The notes under the pieces: model-generated
The model's database searches: none
What the model was told of the DNA's origin: nothing
What the model saw: the letters and a program-made list of their open reading frames with translations, nothing else
Translations under genes and position numbers: made by a program
Shown: positions 35,781 through 46,657 of the stretch, piece after piece
How the letters are laid out: each line of letters starts with the position of its first letter
Position numbering within the stretch: the first letter of the stretch is position 1
Source of the DNA: Siphonodentalium dalli
Lineage: Eukaryota > Mollusca > Scaphopoda > Gadilida > Siphonodentaliidae
NCBI GenBank assembly: GCA_032622095.1
Contig: CP136069.1
Location: 6,586,036-6,650,035 of the forward strand
Direction of reading: 5' to 3'
Length of the DNA stretch: 64,000 bases

Positions 35781-37373
35781 TACTAGCATGTTAGCCCGCC
35801 ACTGGTGCGGTTGGTCAGAAACATGACATTTTTTAAATTATTTTGTTTTTATTTAATTTTGTTTTTTTACATTTAATTTTTTTTTTTTTTTTTAATATTT
35901 ATTGAATTTTTTGTTAATTTAATTTAATTGAATTTTATTTTTTTTAATTTTATTTTTTTTTAATTTTAAAATTGTTTTAATTAATTTTTTAATTGAAATT
36001 TTTTTTTTCAATGAGTTAATTCGGACTTTTTTGGGCGGAAAAACTGACCCGATGAAATCCCCCCTTCCCTTCCTAGGAACGACAGCCATAAGAATCACAC
36101 AACACACATTTTTTGTTTTTCATGAGTTAATTCATGGTACCGTCCCTAAAAGACTGACCCGATGAAAAATTCCCCTGTTCCTAGGACATACAGACATAAG
36201 AATGACACAACAACCCATTGTACGATATAAAAAATGTAGAGTTACGCATCTTAGATCAATTCTGCCTTTTTAATCGAGTTAAATGCATTTCGCATTTTTC
36301 ATCCGTATTTCGTATGCATGGGGTAGCCGTTTAGCAATGTCGATGGCAATAAAGAGCGTTGATCGGTTAACAACTCCGAATATGGTCAATATAAAGATCG
36401 TTGATGCCTTAACCCCCGAAGTGGCGTTTGCATGTATTTTGATGATTGGGAGTAGAGAATTAGTGCTCAGAGCTTGTCCAAAATGCGACGTGGACGATCC
36501 CCGTTGGTTTTTACCCTTATATACGAAATTTGAGCTCGATCCGCGCAGCCGTTTTCGATTCTATGAAGTACCCACATACACATACGGAAGTCTCAAATTA
36601 TATAGTAGACTAGCAGGTTAGCCCGCCACTGGCGTGCTTGGTCAGAAACATGACAATGTTTTATGTTTTGTTTGTGTTTTTCAATGAGTTAATATTGGGT
36701 TTTTCAATATTTTACCCGATTTGACCTTGAATTGATCATTTTCAAGGTCCAGGTCATTTCGGGGTCACAATATATAATTTGTGGGTACCCGTTTGAAGGT
36801 TAAGACTGACCCGATGAAAAATTTCCCCGTTCCTAGGAACGACAGACATAAGAATGTTTCACACAATGGGACGTCGACGATCCCCGTGTGTTTTTACACT
36901 TATATACGAAGTTTGAGCTCACCTAGGACGGAAAAACTTACCCGATCCGCGTTCTTAGGAACACAACACGCTCGGCGTTCTTAGGAACACAACACGCTCA
37001 TGTCTATACACGCCCAGACCCAGAAGAAGTATGATTTTTTTAACCTGCCCGTGGCCATTGAGCAGCCCCTGACAGAGGTTGTCCACCCTTACGTCGTAGT
37101 CCCCGCAAAGTTAATCCCGTCGTGAACCCCATCCTCGCAAAGAGCGGACAGTCAATTAATCCCGTCGTGAACGCCATCACCAACGCGACGTAATTTTGTT
37201 TGGTATCATGTGTTGCGTTCTAAAAATAGGAAAGCACTTGTTCCCGTATACGTTTGCGTAAATACGAAATTGTGAGTGTTGGTTTGTAACCGGGATTTCT
37301 GAGAAGCATTATGCCTATAACTACCCCCTAAGCCCTGACCTAAGTGTCATACATACTATAACAATGATGTTGT

Positions 37374-37630
37374 TGTCGGGAAGTACGGATAAATATCGGG
37401 AAGATCGAAGAAGTCGGACAAGCGAAGTACTGCATATAACACACCTTTACTCTGAACTACATAATCACAATCTGACACCAATGTCACAAGCGCACACAGT
37501 CATATTCACAGTTCACTCACGCGCATACAATAGCGCGTGCGTTATCACGAGCATTGTCTCTTAATCACTCAGCCACAGTCGTTACCAGTTGACCGTCCGA
37601 TATATACAGGGGCGTATCTAATCCCCGACA
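37374..37630 (-). repeat. 3' LTR of the 1.6-kb element
   Basis: 257 bp, same ends. The last codons and stop of the internal reading frame extend into its first bases on the minus strand. Confidence 0.92.
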
Positions 37631-38706
37631 TCCTCCGGGGGCACCGAACAGAAGTCCAAATTCACAAGCAGAGAAGAGGTCAGTTTTGTGTTGAAATATA
37701 CATTCAATGTCAGAGAAGCTGTGGGTTTCGTGAAGGTACGTCCAAAAGATAACTTAGTCGGGATTGCAATGGATCTGAGACAAGGAATGCACGGTACATA
37801 TAATTCACACTCCAATACAGAACACACGTCTCGAAGACATAAAGCAACATATCCAAATACGTCATGCGAATCAGCTTTCGAGTTCGAATACTCAGGAGAC
37901 TGAAGACTGTCCAGTGTCTGAGAACCGTGTAGCACACCAATCACATACGCATCGCTCTCGTGTGGTTCAGAAGAATTGTGAGTATCAAGATAGGGCGAGT
38001 TCTCTCCGACGAGGGGAATACATGTAGCAGCTGCCATCAATATACCTGGTGTCGTCGGGGTATACATGGGTGAAGTTGGTTGGTCATCTGATGATATCGA
38101 CCTACTAGTATGTGCACCATAACCAAACACATCCGACTGAGGATCTATCTGACAAGGAATCGAATTATCGGAAGATTCAGAACCTGAAACCGAAGCGTCT
38201 ATAGATATCAGAGTGTCACTAACAGGTGAAGCGCAGTCAGCTGTAACTGGTTCTGTACTGACTAAATTCAGACCATTGGGCACATGAATGTCGGCAGAAC
38301 TTCTGTCATCAAACGAAGCTGGTACATTACATTCCTGGTAGTCTGCTTCTGTAGACGGGAAATATCGAACTAGCTGGGTTGTGCATGTGTCTCTTACATC
38401 AAGATGTCCATCAAGATACTGCCCAATCATGGAACACCTGTCTCGCACACCTCGCATAGCATCCTCTATAAGGTCAGCTTCTCTGATATAAGCATCACCA
38501 TTCTCTATGTGTTCTATTAGATCCCAGGATGACCGACCTAGGACTTTAACATTAGTTCTGATCAGCACTTGAATATCTAAGAGTTCTTCTGCGCATTCCA
38601 GAGATTGTAAATCCATGAGAACATCGGCCTTGCGAACAAGATCTAGCGTGTCACCGAAGAGATGTGTCCATGTCGTTATGTTCATGCGTTCCTTTGTCGA
38701 ATTCAT
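37618..38706 (-). CDS. Gag-like protein of the LTR element (362 codons)
   Basis: A single intact frame fills almost the whole interior, from 33 bases inside the 5' LTR edge to 13 bases inside the 3' LTR. Residues about 1-120 are helical and charged (LDLVRKADVLMDLQSLE..., then WDLIEHIENGDAYIREADLI), a pattern like the N-terminal helices of BEL/Pao Gag. Residues about 130-260 are Ser/Asp/Pro-rich and look disordered. There is no CCHC knuckle and no pol domain. Ending inside the 3' LTR suggests the frame was fused to the LTR by an internal deletion. The retained frame in a young element suggests it was recently translated. The family assignment is tentative. Confidence 0.6.
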   Translation of the reverse strand: MNSTKERMNITTWTHLFGDTLDLVRKADVLMDLQSLECAEELLDIQVLIRTNVKVLGRSSWDLIEHIENGDAYIREADLIEDAMRGVRDRCSMIGQYLDGHLDVRDTCTTQLVRYFPSTEADYQECNVPASFDDRSSADIHVPNGLNLVSTEPVTADCASPVSDTLISIDASVSGSESSDNSIPCQIDPQSDVFGYGAHTSRSISSDDQPTSPMYTPTTPGILMAAATCIPLVGENSPYLDTHNSSEPHESDAYVIGVLHGSQTLDSLQSPEYSNSKADSHDVFGYVALCLRDVCSVLECELYVPCIPCLRSIAIPTKLSFGRTFTKPTASLTLNVYFNTKLTSSLLVNLDFCSVPPEDVGD

Positions 38707-38738
38707 GCTGTGTCCAGGATCCGGTTCGAGGGACCAAA

Positions 38739-38995
38739 TGTCGGGAAGTACGGATAAATATCGGGAAGATCGAAGAAGTCGGACAAGCGAAGTACTGCAT
38801 ATAACACACCTTTACTCTGAACTACATAATCACAATCTGACACCAATGTCACAAGCGCACACAGTCATATTCACAGTTCACTCACGCGCATACAATAGCG
38901 CGTGCGTTATCACGAGCATTGTCTCTTTATCACTCAGCCACAGTCGTTACCAGTTGACCGTCCGATATATACAGGGGCGTATCTAATCCCCGACA
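38739..38995 (-). repeat. 5' LTR of the 1.6-kb element
   Basis: 257 bp with TG...CA ends embedded in short inverted repeats TGTCGGG/CCCGACA. Nearly identical to the other LTR, indicating a recent insertion. Confidence 0.92.
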
Positions 38996-40267
38996 GTTGT
39001 AAGAGTACTATGGCATCCAATAAATCTCCCCGCATAGGAAACCACTCAATGTTCCCGTATATCTCTCTTCAGATGCTAATAACGTTGAATGTTAAACAGA
39101 CGCTCTTTATAGCGATGCATCAAAAAACAAACGCTCATTAAATAATCACTTGATTAACCCACGCCGTGCCTTTGCGGTGATTTTGGGAGGGGATAAAGGG
39201 TGCTCAGAGCTTCTCCAAAACGCGACCACGGCGGTGTCCGTGGGATTTTACACTTATATACGAAATTTGAGCTCAATCTGTCCACGCGTTTTCGATTCCA
39301 TGAAGTACACACACACATATATATACATATATATATACGGAGTTCTCAAAATATATAGTACTAGCAGGTTAGCCCGCCACTGGCGGCATTCGTCTCATGG
39401 CTTTGTTTCAGAAACATGACATTTTTTTAATTTAACCAAATTTCAAGTCGATAGCTCCACCCGTTTCCGAGATCTGGTCTGCGCATGCGCGAAGCTGGTG
39501 TCGCACGGACTCGGCGACCCGATAAAATTTGTATCCGGGGCAAGATACATTCACATAGCAAATTTCAAGTCGATAGCTCCACCCGTTAGCGAGATAACGC
39601 ATTCTTTGTTTTTCAATGAGTTAATTCATGGTACCCGTCCTCCCCGTCCTAAACTTCAGAGCGGACAGTCAATTAATCCCGTCGTGAAATCCCTCTGCAT
39701 AATATTTCGAGCTCTTAGATCAATTCTGCCTTTTTAGTTGCATTTCGTCCGCATCCGTATTTCGGACGCATGTGGTCAGTCGTTTAGCCACGTCCATTGG
39801 AATCCGCATCGGACGCATGGGGTATCGTTTAGCCACGTCCATTGCAATAAAGAGCGTTAATTGTTAAAACCTCCGTATAAGGTATAGATAAAGAGCGTTA
39901 TTGCCTTAACCCCCCGAGGTGCGTTTGCGGTGATTTGGGAGTGGATAAAGGGTGCTAAGAGCTTCTCGAAAACACGACCACGGCGGTTTCGGTGGGATTT
40001 TACACTTACATACGAAATTTGATCTCAATCTGTACACGCGTTTTGGATTCTATGAAGTACACACACACACACACATATATATACGAAGTCTCAAAATATA
40101 TAGTATAGATAGACTAGCGTGTTAGCCCGCCACTGGCAGCGTTGGTCCGAAACATGACATTTTTTTCGCTTTTCAATGAGTTAATCGTGCCTTTTTTAAG
40201 AGAAATTATTGTACCCTCCCTAAAAGAGGTATGATTTAAGGTACATCGGGCGGAAAAACGGACCCGA

Positions 40268-41145
40268 TGATGTCGTTGTTGTTGGCATTCAGGGCTTCCG
40301 GTCGTTGTTGTTGGCTTAACGGCACGGGGGCTACATGAAAAATCTCACATTGCCGTATAGGGAAAATATGATTGCGTGTATTTAGTAATTTTAACTAATT
40401 ATTTTCTCGCCAACAATGTCGTTGTTGTTGATATTTACGGCTTGGGGGCTATTTTCTCGCCAACAATGTCGTTGGCGTTCACGGTTTGGGGCAGTGGAAG
40501 TCCCGTCAGATTCGTGACGTATCGCAGTGCCTCGGATTCACTTAAAAAACTGACCCGATGATGTCGTTGTTGTTGGCATTCAGGGCTTCCGGTCGTTGTT
40601 GTTGGCATCACAGCTCGGGGTTACCCGAAAAATCTCACATTGCCGTATAGGGAAAATAGGATTGCGGGTATTTAGTAATTTTAACTAATTATTTTCTTGC
40701 CAACAATGTCGTTGTTGTTGATATTTACGGCTGGGGGGGGGGGTATTTTCTCGCCAACAATGTCGTTGGCGTTCACGGTTTGGGGCAGTGGAAGTCCCGT
40801 CAGATTCGGGACGTATTGCAGTGCCTCGGATTCACTTAAAAAACTGACCCGATGATGTCGTTGTTGCTGGCATTCAGGGCTTCCGGTCGTTGTTGTTGGC
40901 ATCACGGTTCGGGGCTACCCGAAAAATCTCACATTGCCGTATAGGGAAAATAGGATTGCGTGTATTTAGTAATTTTAACTGATTATTTTCTCGCCAACAA
41001 TGTCGTTGTTGTTGATATTTACGGCTTGGGGGCTATTTTGTCGCCAACAATGTCGTTGGCGTTCACGGTGTGGGGCAGTGGAAGTCCCGTCAAATTCGGG
41101 ACGTATCGCAGTGCTTCGGATTCTTCTTTTTTTTTTTAATTGGGT
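40268..41145 (+). repeat. Three copies of a 292-293-bp tandem repeat
   Basis: Units start near GATGATGTCGTTGTTG at 40,266, 40,558 and 40,851. Each contains GGCTTCCGGTCGTTGTTG, CACATTGCCGTATAGGG, two CGCCAACAATGTCGTTG blocks and GTGGGGCAGTGGAAGTCCCG-like sequence. The third is truncated near 41,120 by a T run. They lie inside the last family B Helitron unit. An AACAATGTCGTTGTTGTTG motif is shared with 15,215-15,235. Confidence 0.88.
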
Positions 41146-41690
41146 TGTTTGGGGTAGCTAGCCCCGGGATTGTCGAAAGGGCTTCGGATTCACTTAAATT
41201 TCAGCAGCCATATAGCTGCGTCAGTTAGCAGGAATTGTGGTGTGTAAGTTTATACTTTAAAATCTGAATGTTTCGGAAATAGACTAAGATTTTCAGCGGT
41301 AACAAAAAATGTATATATAAGAAAATGTAAATTCTATATTTTGCGAGGTATTAGCAAGTTTTGGCTTAACGGGTTGAGCAGTTTGAAGTGAATATGGATA
41401 TAAAAATATACATATACAGATATAAAAAAATGTAGAGTTACTCATCTTGGATCGCGAGCGAATATCAACCCGATTAACCCCCGCCGTGTTTGTGGTGATT
41501 TTATTGATTGGGAGTGGAGAATGAGTGATCAGAGCTTGTCCAAAATGCGACGTCGGCGATCCCCGTGGGTTTTTACACTTATATACGAAATTTGAGCTCA
41601 ATCTGTACACGCGTTTTCGATTCTATGAAGTACCCACATATATATATACACACATGTATATATACGGAAGTCTCAAAATATATATATAGA

Positions 41691-42085
41691 TGAGCGATAT
41701 ACTTAATTTGTTTAGGGTATACAGGTGTTTCGTATACTGGCAACCGTGGTGGGATCGTAGGGCGCAGCTGGAAGATTGGCAACATACCATGCTTAAGCAT
41801 CATAGTCATTGTACACTCAAAGCATTGAAGCCATTGCCAAATTTATACCAGAATTTATAAAACGCCGCATACATTACCTCTATCACAGTCACCGGCTATA
41901 AATAAAAATGTATAACATGTCTAAATGCATTATCCCATGAGACCCAAAGCGCTCAATGAAACAACAGATGACAGAGCTCCAGCACATTATTACACATATA
42001 TGCATGTACACACAAATAACTACAACGAAATAAATCAAACAATTCATATACAAATCAGGATGAAGGTTGGGTGTATTTTATAAAA
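41691..42085. other. Spacer, nothing recognised
   Basis: AT-rich sequence between the Helitron array and a LINE remnant. No coding or repeat structure was recognised. Confidence 0.5.
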
Positions 42086-43222
42086 CAACGCAGGAAATAT
42101 GTGCTTAGCTTTGGTCGTCGTCGTTGCCATAGTGAAATTTAAACAGACACGCTTTGAGTTCTGTTTTGGAAGATTCCAAAGAAGCAAAATTCCTAAGTGT
42201 AAGCGGGAGTTAATTCCAAAGGTTTGGGCCGTAGCATTCAAAAGATCGACGACCATAATTAACAAGGTCACGTTTGGGGACAGCGAGTAATAATTTATCA
42301 GCAGACCTTAAGCCTGGTTTACCAGGTACATAGCATGAAAGAAGAGATTCTATATAAACAGGGAGAGTCGAGAGACAGTCAAATTTCTTACAACATAAGA
42401 TAACAATGTTATAGTCAATACGGGATTGAATTGGTAGCCAGTGCAGTTCTTTGAACATTGGTGTCAGGTCAGAAAATTTATGCTTCTTAAGAATCATACG
42501 AGCAGCAATGTTCATCATATGTTGAAGTTTATCAATTTCTGACTTTGGTAAGCCAGCCAGCCAGAAGTGGGTTGCACTAGTCGGTCTTTGAAAGAACAAA
42601 TGACGAAACAAGAGTTTTAGCAGCATCGGTGGTTATGATTGGCCTGATGTGAGAAATTCTCCTTATATCCAGAAATAGACTTCTGCATAAATTGTTTGTG
42701 TATACTTCCATTGACAGGGTACTGTCTAGGTGAATGCCCAGGTATCTGGCAAGATGGTGGCTTTATGTCGGAATCACCTAAACGAATGCAGTCCAAAGGA
42801 GTGTTCTTAATTCTGTGATCTGTTCCAAATAACATTATCTCGGTTTTGTCATTATTTAAACACAGTTGGTGTGCAGCCATCCAGCTCTTCACTGTCGTTA
42901 TACATTGCTGGTGAGCTGGGCATATAAATAAGTGTATTGTCTGCATACGTGTGTTATTGTAGATTTCTCTGTGTGATGATTTGCCCCAATGGTTTAGTGT
43001 ACATGAGATAAAGCACAGGCCCAATGATGGACCACCGGGGAACACCAAATGATAGTGCATGTGGCTTGGAACCGAATTCACCAATTTGAACTGTCTGGAG
43101 TCTGCCTGATAGATATGACTTGAACCTTTGGACAACTTTCCCTGAAATTCCGAATGTTTTGTTAAGTCGTGAATTTATGATGTTGTGATCCAAAGTATCA
43201 AAGGCAGTTGAGAGGTTGCGTT
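42086..43222 (-). pseudogene. CR1-like LINE remnant: reverse transcriptase to C-terminus
   Basis: The minus strand reads, across several frames: FDTLDHNIINSRLNKTFGIS (RT block 2), FKSYLSGRLQTV, GVPRWSIIGPVLYLMYT (the GVPQGSxLGP motif with Q changed to R), then a YADN version of the catalytic YADD, and KSWMAAHQLCLNNDKTE. Next come FKELHWLPIQSRI, LRSADKLLLAVP and a final LWN region. At least three frameshifts or stops and the lost catalytic Asp make it dead. It is 5'-truncated before RT block 2. The order and motifs place it in the CR1/L2/Crack group. Confidence 0.88.
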
Positions 43223-43399
43223 ATCACCTCGACGGGCTCATCAACACTACCATAAGTCTTTATTCATTCACCATTGTACATACATAAGTGATATATACAT
43301 GTAATGGTATTAGAATATATATAATCATAAGTATAACGGTCAGTACACAACAATAGTTTTGAAATAGAAAAGAAAGTGACGTGGAGTGCAATGATTAAG
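43223..43399. other. Short spacer between LINE remnants
   Basis: AT-rich, no feature recognised. Confidence 0.4.
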
Positions 43400-43700
43400 T
43401 TATCCAGGAGAGCAGTTTGCAGTTTCATTAATAAGTCGGATAAACTTACATAACTTTCTCATAATATGTGTCTTACTATTAGCTAACAGAATTTTGAATT
43501 TCTTTTCATTGTGATTTCTGACATATGATTTTGGTAAATAAAGATGTCTTTCACGGGCAAAAAACTTGCATTCAAAAATAACATGGTATTCATTCCCAGT
43601 GACTTTCTTCGTACAAAAAGTGCATTTCCAATTAACATACGATGTGTTGTTTCCAGGTAACCGTTATTTGGTAATATGCTTCTTGTTTTATACTCGTCTT
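43400..43700 (-). pseudogene. C-terminal fragment of a second LINE ORF2
   Basis: An open minus-strand stretch of about 77 codons ends at a TAA (43,402-43,400). It reads WKCTFCTKKVTGNEYHVIFE, then CKFFARERHLYLPKS and on to KLCKFIRLINE. C-x2-C...E(F/Y)H....C followed by R..Y+P and a leucine-rich helix is the C-terminal zinc-binding end seen in several invertebrate LINE ORF2 proteins. A stop interrupts the frame just upstream (about 43,676). It lies between the CR1-like fragment and the ATPase remnant and has a different source from both. Confidence 0.65.
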
Positions 43701-43740
43701 TGTCAACACATTACTGCGCAGTCGCAAACTTTATGGAGTA

Positions 43741-44479
43741 TTCGTTTTTAAGTCAACTACGAGATAACCAAATGGTTGATTGGTAGCTTCATTGAAATGA
43801 CACATAAAGTGTTGTGTTTTCTCTGGATATATTTGACGAGCTAGAGTCATTACCTGCATTTTATCTATAGGGTTGTTGAATATAATCAAGTAGTGGCAAT
43901 TTCTCCTTTGGTGGGGTCCTTGTTATAGTACAGAGATTGGTTAATCGCAACCACTGATATACCCAAATGGTGACTGCCTTCAGTGAATAATTCAGTAACC
44001 CTCGAATCCTTGGACGCCGTAGACATAAGGTCATCAAGTACAATCAGACATTTTTTTCCAGAATGAATGAGGGTGTCCAAGTTAGTCGGAAGACCTTGTA
44101 TAAACTGGACAGATGGCGCAACAGTGTCCTTGATTTCATCGTATAATGGCTGCCAGTACTTATAGAACTAAATTATTTTCTCGGGTGAAGGCTGTATACT
44201 TGCTGAACAATTTTGAAGTATACTCTTAAGAAAGTGTGTTTTGCTGCAAGAAGTGGGTCCCGAAATCCACTCGGTAAATGGATGCCTGAATTTGAAGTCA
44301 TCCTGCCGCGCGCCACCACTGCTTTCTCTATAAGATTGTTGTAGTTGTTGTTGTTGTTGGTGGTGTTGTTGTTGTCGAGAGTGTTTGAACTTTATATGTC
44401 GTTTTAAACTGTCTGGCCATACATATTCAATTGGACATGTTTCACACTGATGCTTCATCCTTGACTGATCTGAGGGCAC
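43741..44479 (-). pseudogene. Polinton/Maverick-like packaging ATPase, broken; N-terminal zinc finger
   Basis: The minus strand begins with a C2H2 finger (CETCPIEYVW...H.K..H), then a Gln/His-rich linker. A P-loop region with HPFTEWISGPTSCSKT (Walker A) and a Walker B CLIVLDDLMSTASKD follow, then GSHHLGISVVAINQSLY and a C-terminal ARQIYP...PFGYLVVDLKT. This is the A32/FtsK-HerA-like DNA-packaging ATPase type of Polinton/Maverick elements and related adintovirus-like elements. The reading frame is broken near 44,168 (stop), near 44,085 and again near 43,900, so no functional protein can be made. The P-loop itself reads GPTSCSKT. The gene is divergent from the zinc-finger gene at 44,569. Confidence 0.78.
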
Positions 44480-44545
44480 TGAGTCTTTTCCAGATAAAAG
44501 AGAGCCTTTTATTACTCAGTGCCCTCAGATCAGTCAAGGAATACG
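44456..44545. promoter_or_regulatory. Inverted identical leader between divergent Polinton-like genes
   Basis: A 26-base block (ACTCAGTGCCCTCAGATCAG plus TCAAGG) is present on both strands: minus at 44,458-44,483 and plus at 44,515-44,540. Each is preceded by CTTTTAT. On each side the block lies immediately upstream of the divergent gene's first recognised codons: ATG follows directly on the minus strand, and ATG is 28 bases away on the plus strand. It looks like a symmetric bidirectional promoter with a shared 5' leader. The TCAGT motif resembles an initiator. The regulatory role is inference. Confidence 0.55.
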
Positions 44546-44568
44546 ACTCTGAAAGCGAAGACGACATC

Positions 44569-45183
44569 ATGCCAAGCTGTGATGATTGTCGTGTCGTGTT
44601 TAAGACTCACCATGATGTACAAAGGCACATTAAAAATTGGTGTTCTGATAGGAAGAAAAGAGAATCAATTGAAAATGCACAGGTGAATAATAAAAAAACA
44701 GAAAACTGACACAAAGAAAATAGAATCAATTCCGGACCAGGACAGACAAATATTAAAACTTCCGACGATTATTTCGAAGATGTGTGGTTACAGGCCCAAG
44801 ATGACAATAAAGCAGAATTAGATGAATTAGGTGAACGTTATATAAAGAAAGGATTGACAGAAGAAGAGGCTGAAGAGAAATCGAAAGTGAAGATACGGCC
44901 CGAATGTGAGAGGCGTTTCTTAAACATATACGCCGCATTTATACAAAATGTACTTGAAGTTAATGGTGGGAAAACTCATATCAAGATCATGGATCATGTG
45001 TATAAGATGCTGGATGATAACTATGATATACTCCCTGCCGTTCGGATTTCATTGAGGACATATAAACCCCTCCTGATGGAGCACATGAGAAATAAAAGTA
45101 AGGACAAAAACGAGAAACATGTGGACTCCTCTCAAGACTCTGAGCAAGATGACGACGATGAGTCGTTGACAATGGATGATTAA
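44569..45183 (+). pseudogene. Zinc-finger acidic protein of the Polinton-like element; one in-frame TGA
   Basis: The frame starts at ATG 44,569 (MPSCDDCRVVFKTHHDVQRH, then IKNWC), a C2HC-type finger. A basic stretch follows, then a TGA at 44,707-44,709. In the same frame it continues DDYFEDVWLQAQDDNKAELD, a charged helical segment (GLTEEEAEEKSKVK), KIMDHVYKMLDD and an acidic tail (DSEQDDDDES) to TAA 45,183. Proteins with this finger plus acidic, helical, 'hold of KIM(D/E)...' layout accompany the packaging ATPase in Polinton-like elements. An AATAAA (about 45,214) follows the stop. Frame conservation on both sides of the TGA argues that this is a single recent nonsense change, or else a downstream-start product. 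Confidence 0.65.
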
Positions 45184-45649
45184 CTGCAACAAACCTCTTA
45201 TTCTTGGTGTCGAATAAAGCAAATGTTGATACACTAACTGTTTATTTGTCTTTATTCTTTCATTTAATATTGGTGTTCGTAATATAACAGCGTTATATAT
45301 TCCTTTTATAGTGTGGGCCACTAATAATTCTCGATGGTGAAAAATAATAGATTTCAAAAACCGATATCTTGATAGGTAGGTTCCTCGACTCGAATCAAAT
45401 ATCTTTTTTTATCCCCCGAATCCGAATAAATATTAATTTAGGGATATTTAATCGGATTGAGTACATTTAACCCAACATGGCCACCGTCACCCCCGTTCAC
45501 CGGTGCGAATGCCGGAAGTGGAAACTCATGATATAATGATTGTCCCAACATATTATATGTCTAACAGAGTGGTTCGATGTTGACTGCATGGGAATGGGTG
45601 TATAATGAGACAAGAATGTGTTGTTGAGAAAATGCTGATTTTATTTTTA
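45184..45649. other. Convergent intergenic region of the Polinton-like remnant
   Basis: It holds AATAAA for the plus-strand gene near 45,214 and an inverse TTTATTTTTA near 45,641-45,649 serving the minus-strand gene. No coding sequence was recognised. Confidence 0.5.
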
Positions 45650-46534
45650 CTAAATCAATCCTTCTGGCACGTAAACCGGAAGTTCGAAAACTACATTGTT
45701 GTAATACAGTATGTAATATCTGTATCGATCATTTTCTCGATTTTTCATAATAAACCCAAACAATAAATTGAATTTGAAGGAATGTTGTCTGTCTTCATAT
45801 ATTTCCTCTATCTTTCCAATAATATGATCGGTAGTTACTTCGTTCGATATTGGAAAATTATATGTGGTTTCGATGGGTCCTTTTCTGTGGCTTTCTAAAA
45901 TTATGACGCTGTTAGCTTCATAAACAGTTTTCAATTTAACGTCTATAGACGAGACCTGGTTTGTCCAAGGTGCTTCATCATCTCCCCACGGTGTTTTCTG
46001 TAAACTTCCACCAGTTTGAAAATGTTCAATTATTCTATGTAGATATAACTCGTGCTTGTCAGGGAAAACTCCGTTACAGAAGCGACATGAATATTCCTTT
46101 GAAACTTCCATCACTTCCTCTCCTTGATGTGTTATCATGTGTATATGCAGACCGCACTTTGTAACGCATTTCTTATTACGCGTTACACAAACATAACCAC
46201 CTTCTTCGCATGATTGTTCGTGGCTACGTCGATTGAAATCATTGTTGAATGTTTTTGTACAGCTATTACATTTGACTCTTTCGTGTCGTTCTTTCACATG
46301 CTGACGTAGCTTATCTTTACCCATTACTTTCTGGTTGCAATGATGACATTGTAATTCCTCGCACATATTCTCATGTTTCTGCATATTACTCTTCCTCGCG
46401 AATTCTTTGGTGCATTTGTTACAAACAAATACAACGTTTTGATGCACGCTCTTAATATGCGTGTTTAGATTTTTCTTCTCCTTGTAACACTTCTCACACT
46501 GGTGGAAACTGAATAGCCTTTCTCTATCACCAAC
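45650..46534 (-). CDS. Zinc-finger / PolB N-terminal-like protein, exon 2
   Basis: The acceptor TTTGTTACAG (minus strand) precedes VGDRERLFSFHQCEKC. 294 codons to TAG hold about five C2H2 fingers (CEKCYKEKKNLNTH, CNKCTKEFARKSNMQKH, CHHCNQKVMGKDKLRQH, CNSCTKTFNNDFNRRSH, CRFCNGVFPDKHELYLH). Next come GGSLQKTPW..DEAPW and YNFPISNEVT...IEEIYEDRQHSF. That second half is the segment that, in Polinton-like protein-primed PolB proteins, precedes the polymerase. Here the protein ends at VYVPEGLI without any polymerase domain. Joined to exon 1 it gives 332 residues with no break, unlike the neighbouring genes. It may be a surviving or domesticated piece. Confidence 0.62.
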   Translation of the reverse strand, partial: VGDRERLFSFHQCEKCYKEKKNLNTHIKSVHQNVVFVCNKCTKEFARKSNMQKHENMCEELQCHHCNQKVMGKDKLRQHVKERHERVKCNSCTKTFNNDFNRRSHEQSCEEGGYVCVTRNKKCVTKCGLHIHMITHQGEEVMEVSKEYSCRFCNGVFPDKHELYLHRIIEHFQTGGSLQKTPWGDDEAPWTNQVSSIDVKLKTVYEANSVIILESHRKGPIETTYNFPISNEVTTDHIIGKIEEIYEDRQHSFKFNLLFGFIMKNRENDRYRYYILYYNNVVFELPVYVPEGLI

Positions 46535-46657
46535 CTGTAACAAATGTTTTATTCTTAATTTATACAAAAACACAATTATAGTTGTTTAAAACTCTTTTCA
46601 TTAATATAAATGCTTTAGTCTATATAAAACTCCCGGTCTAAATAGTCACATACTTAC

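Larger units (their letters stand above)
37374..38995 (-). mobile_element. Non-autonomous LTR retrotransposon (1,622 bp)
   Basis: Two 257-bp direct repeats (37,374-37,630 and 38,739-38,995) begin TGTCGGG and end CCCGACA. They differ visibly at one base (CTCTTAATC versus CTCTTTATC). A perfect 5-bp target duplication GTTGT lies at 37,369-37,373 and 38,996-39,000. On the minus strand the sequence just after the 5' LTR, TTTGGTCCCTCGAACCGGAT, is the primer-binding region. CCCCCGGAGGA just before the 3' LTR is the polypurine tract. There is no protease, RT or integrase, so it depends on a helper. It inserted into a family B Helitron. Confidence 0.93.
35783..41690 (-). mobile_element. Head-to-tail array of family B non-autonomous Helitrons, reverse
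   Basis: On the minus strand, units begin TCTAYTATATAATTTTGAGAC-like and end with a GC-rich hairpin (GCCGCCAGTGGCGGGC), about 9 bases, then CTAG. Junctions on the plus strand: CTAG at 35,783, 36,610, 39,361 and 40,114. The last 5' end is at 41,690. The array is bounded by A on the 5' side and T on the 3' side (element strand), the expected A/T target. The unit 36,610-39,360 is split by an LTR element. Unit 39,361-40,113 carries a 122-bp family A repeat fragment (39,436-39,590). Unit 40,114-41,690 carries three 292-bp repeats. Internal GAGCTCAATCTGTACACGCG segments near each 5' end are shared. Confidence 0.76.

Noticed and set aside
36283-36621. 112-codon frame MHFAFFIRISYAWG...
   Set aside because: It lies in family B Helitron sequence, and the same DNA recurs in other units with different frames.
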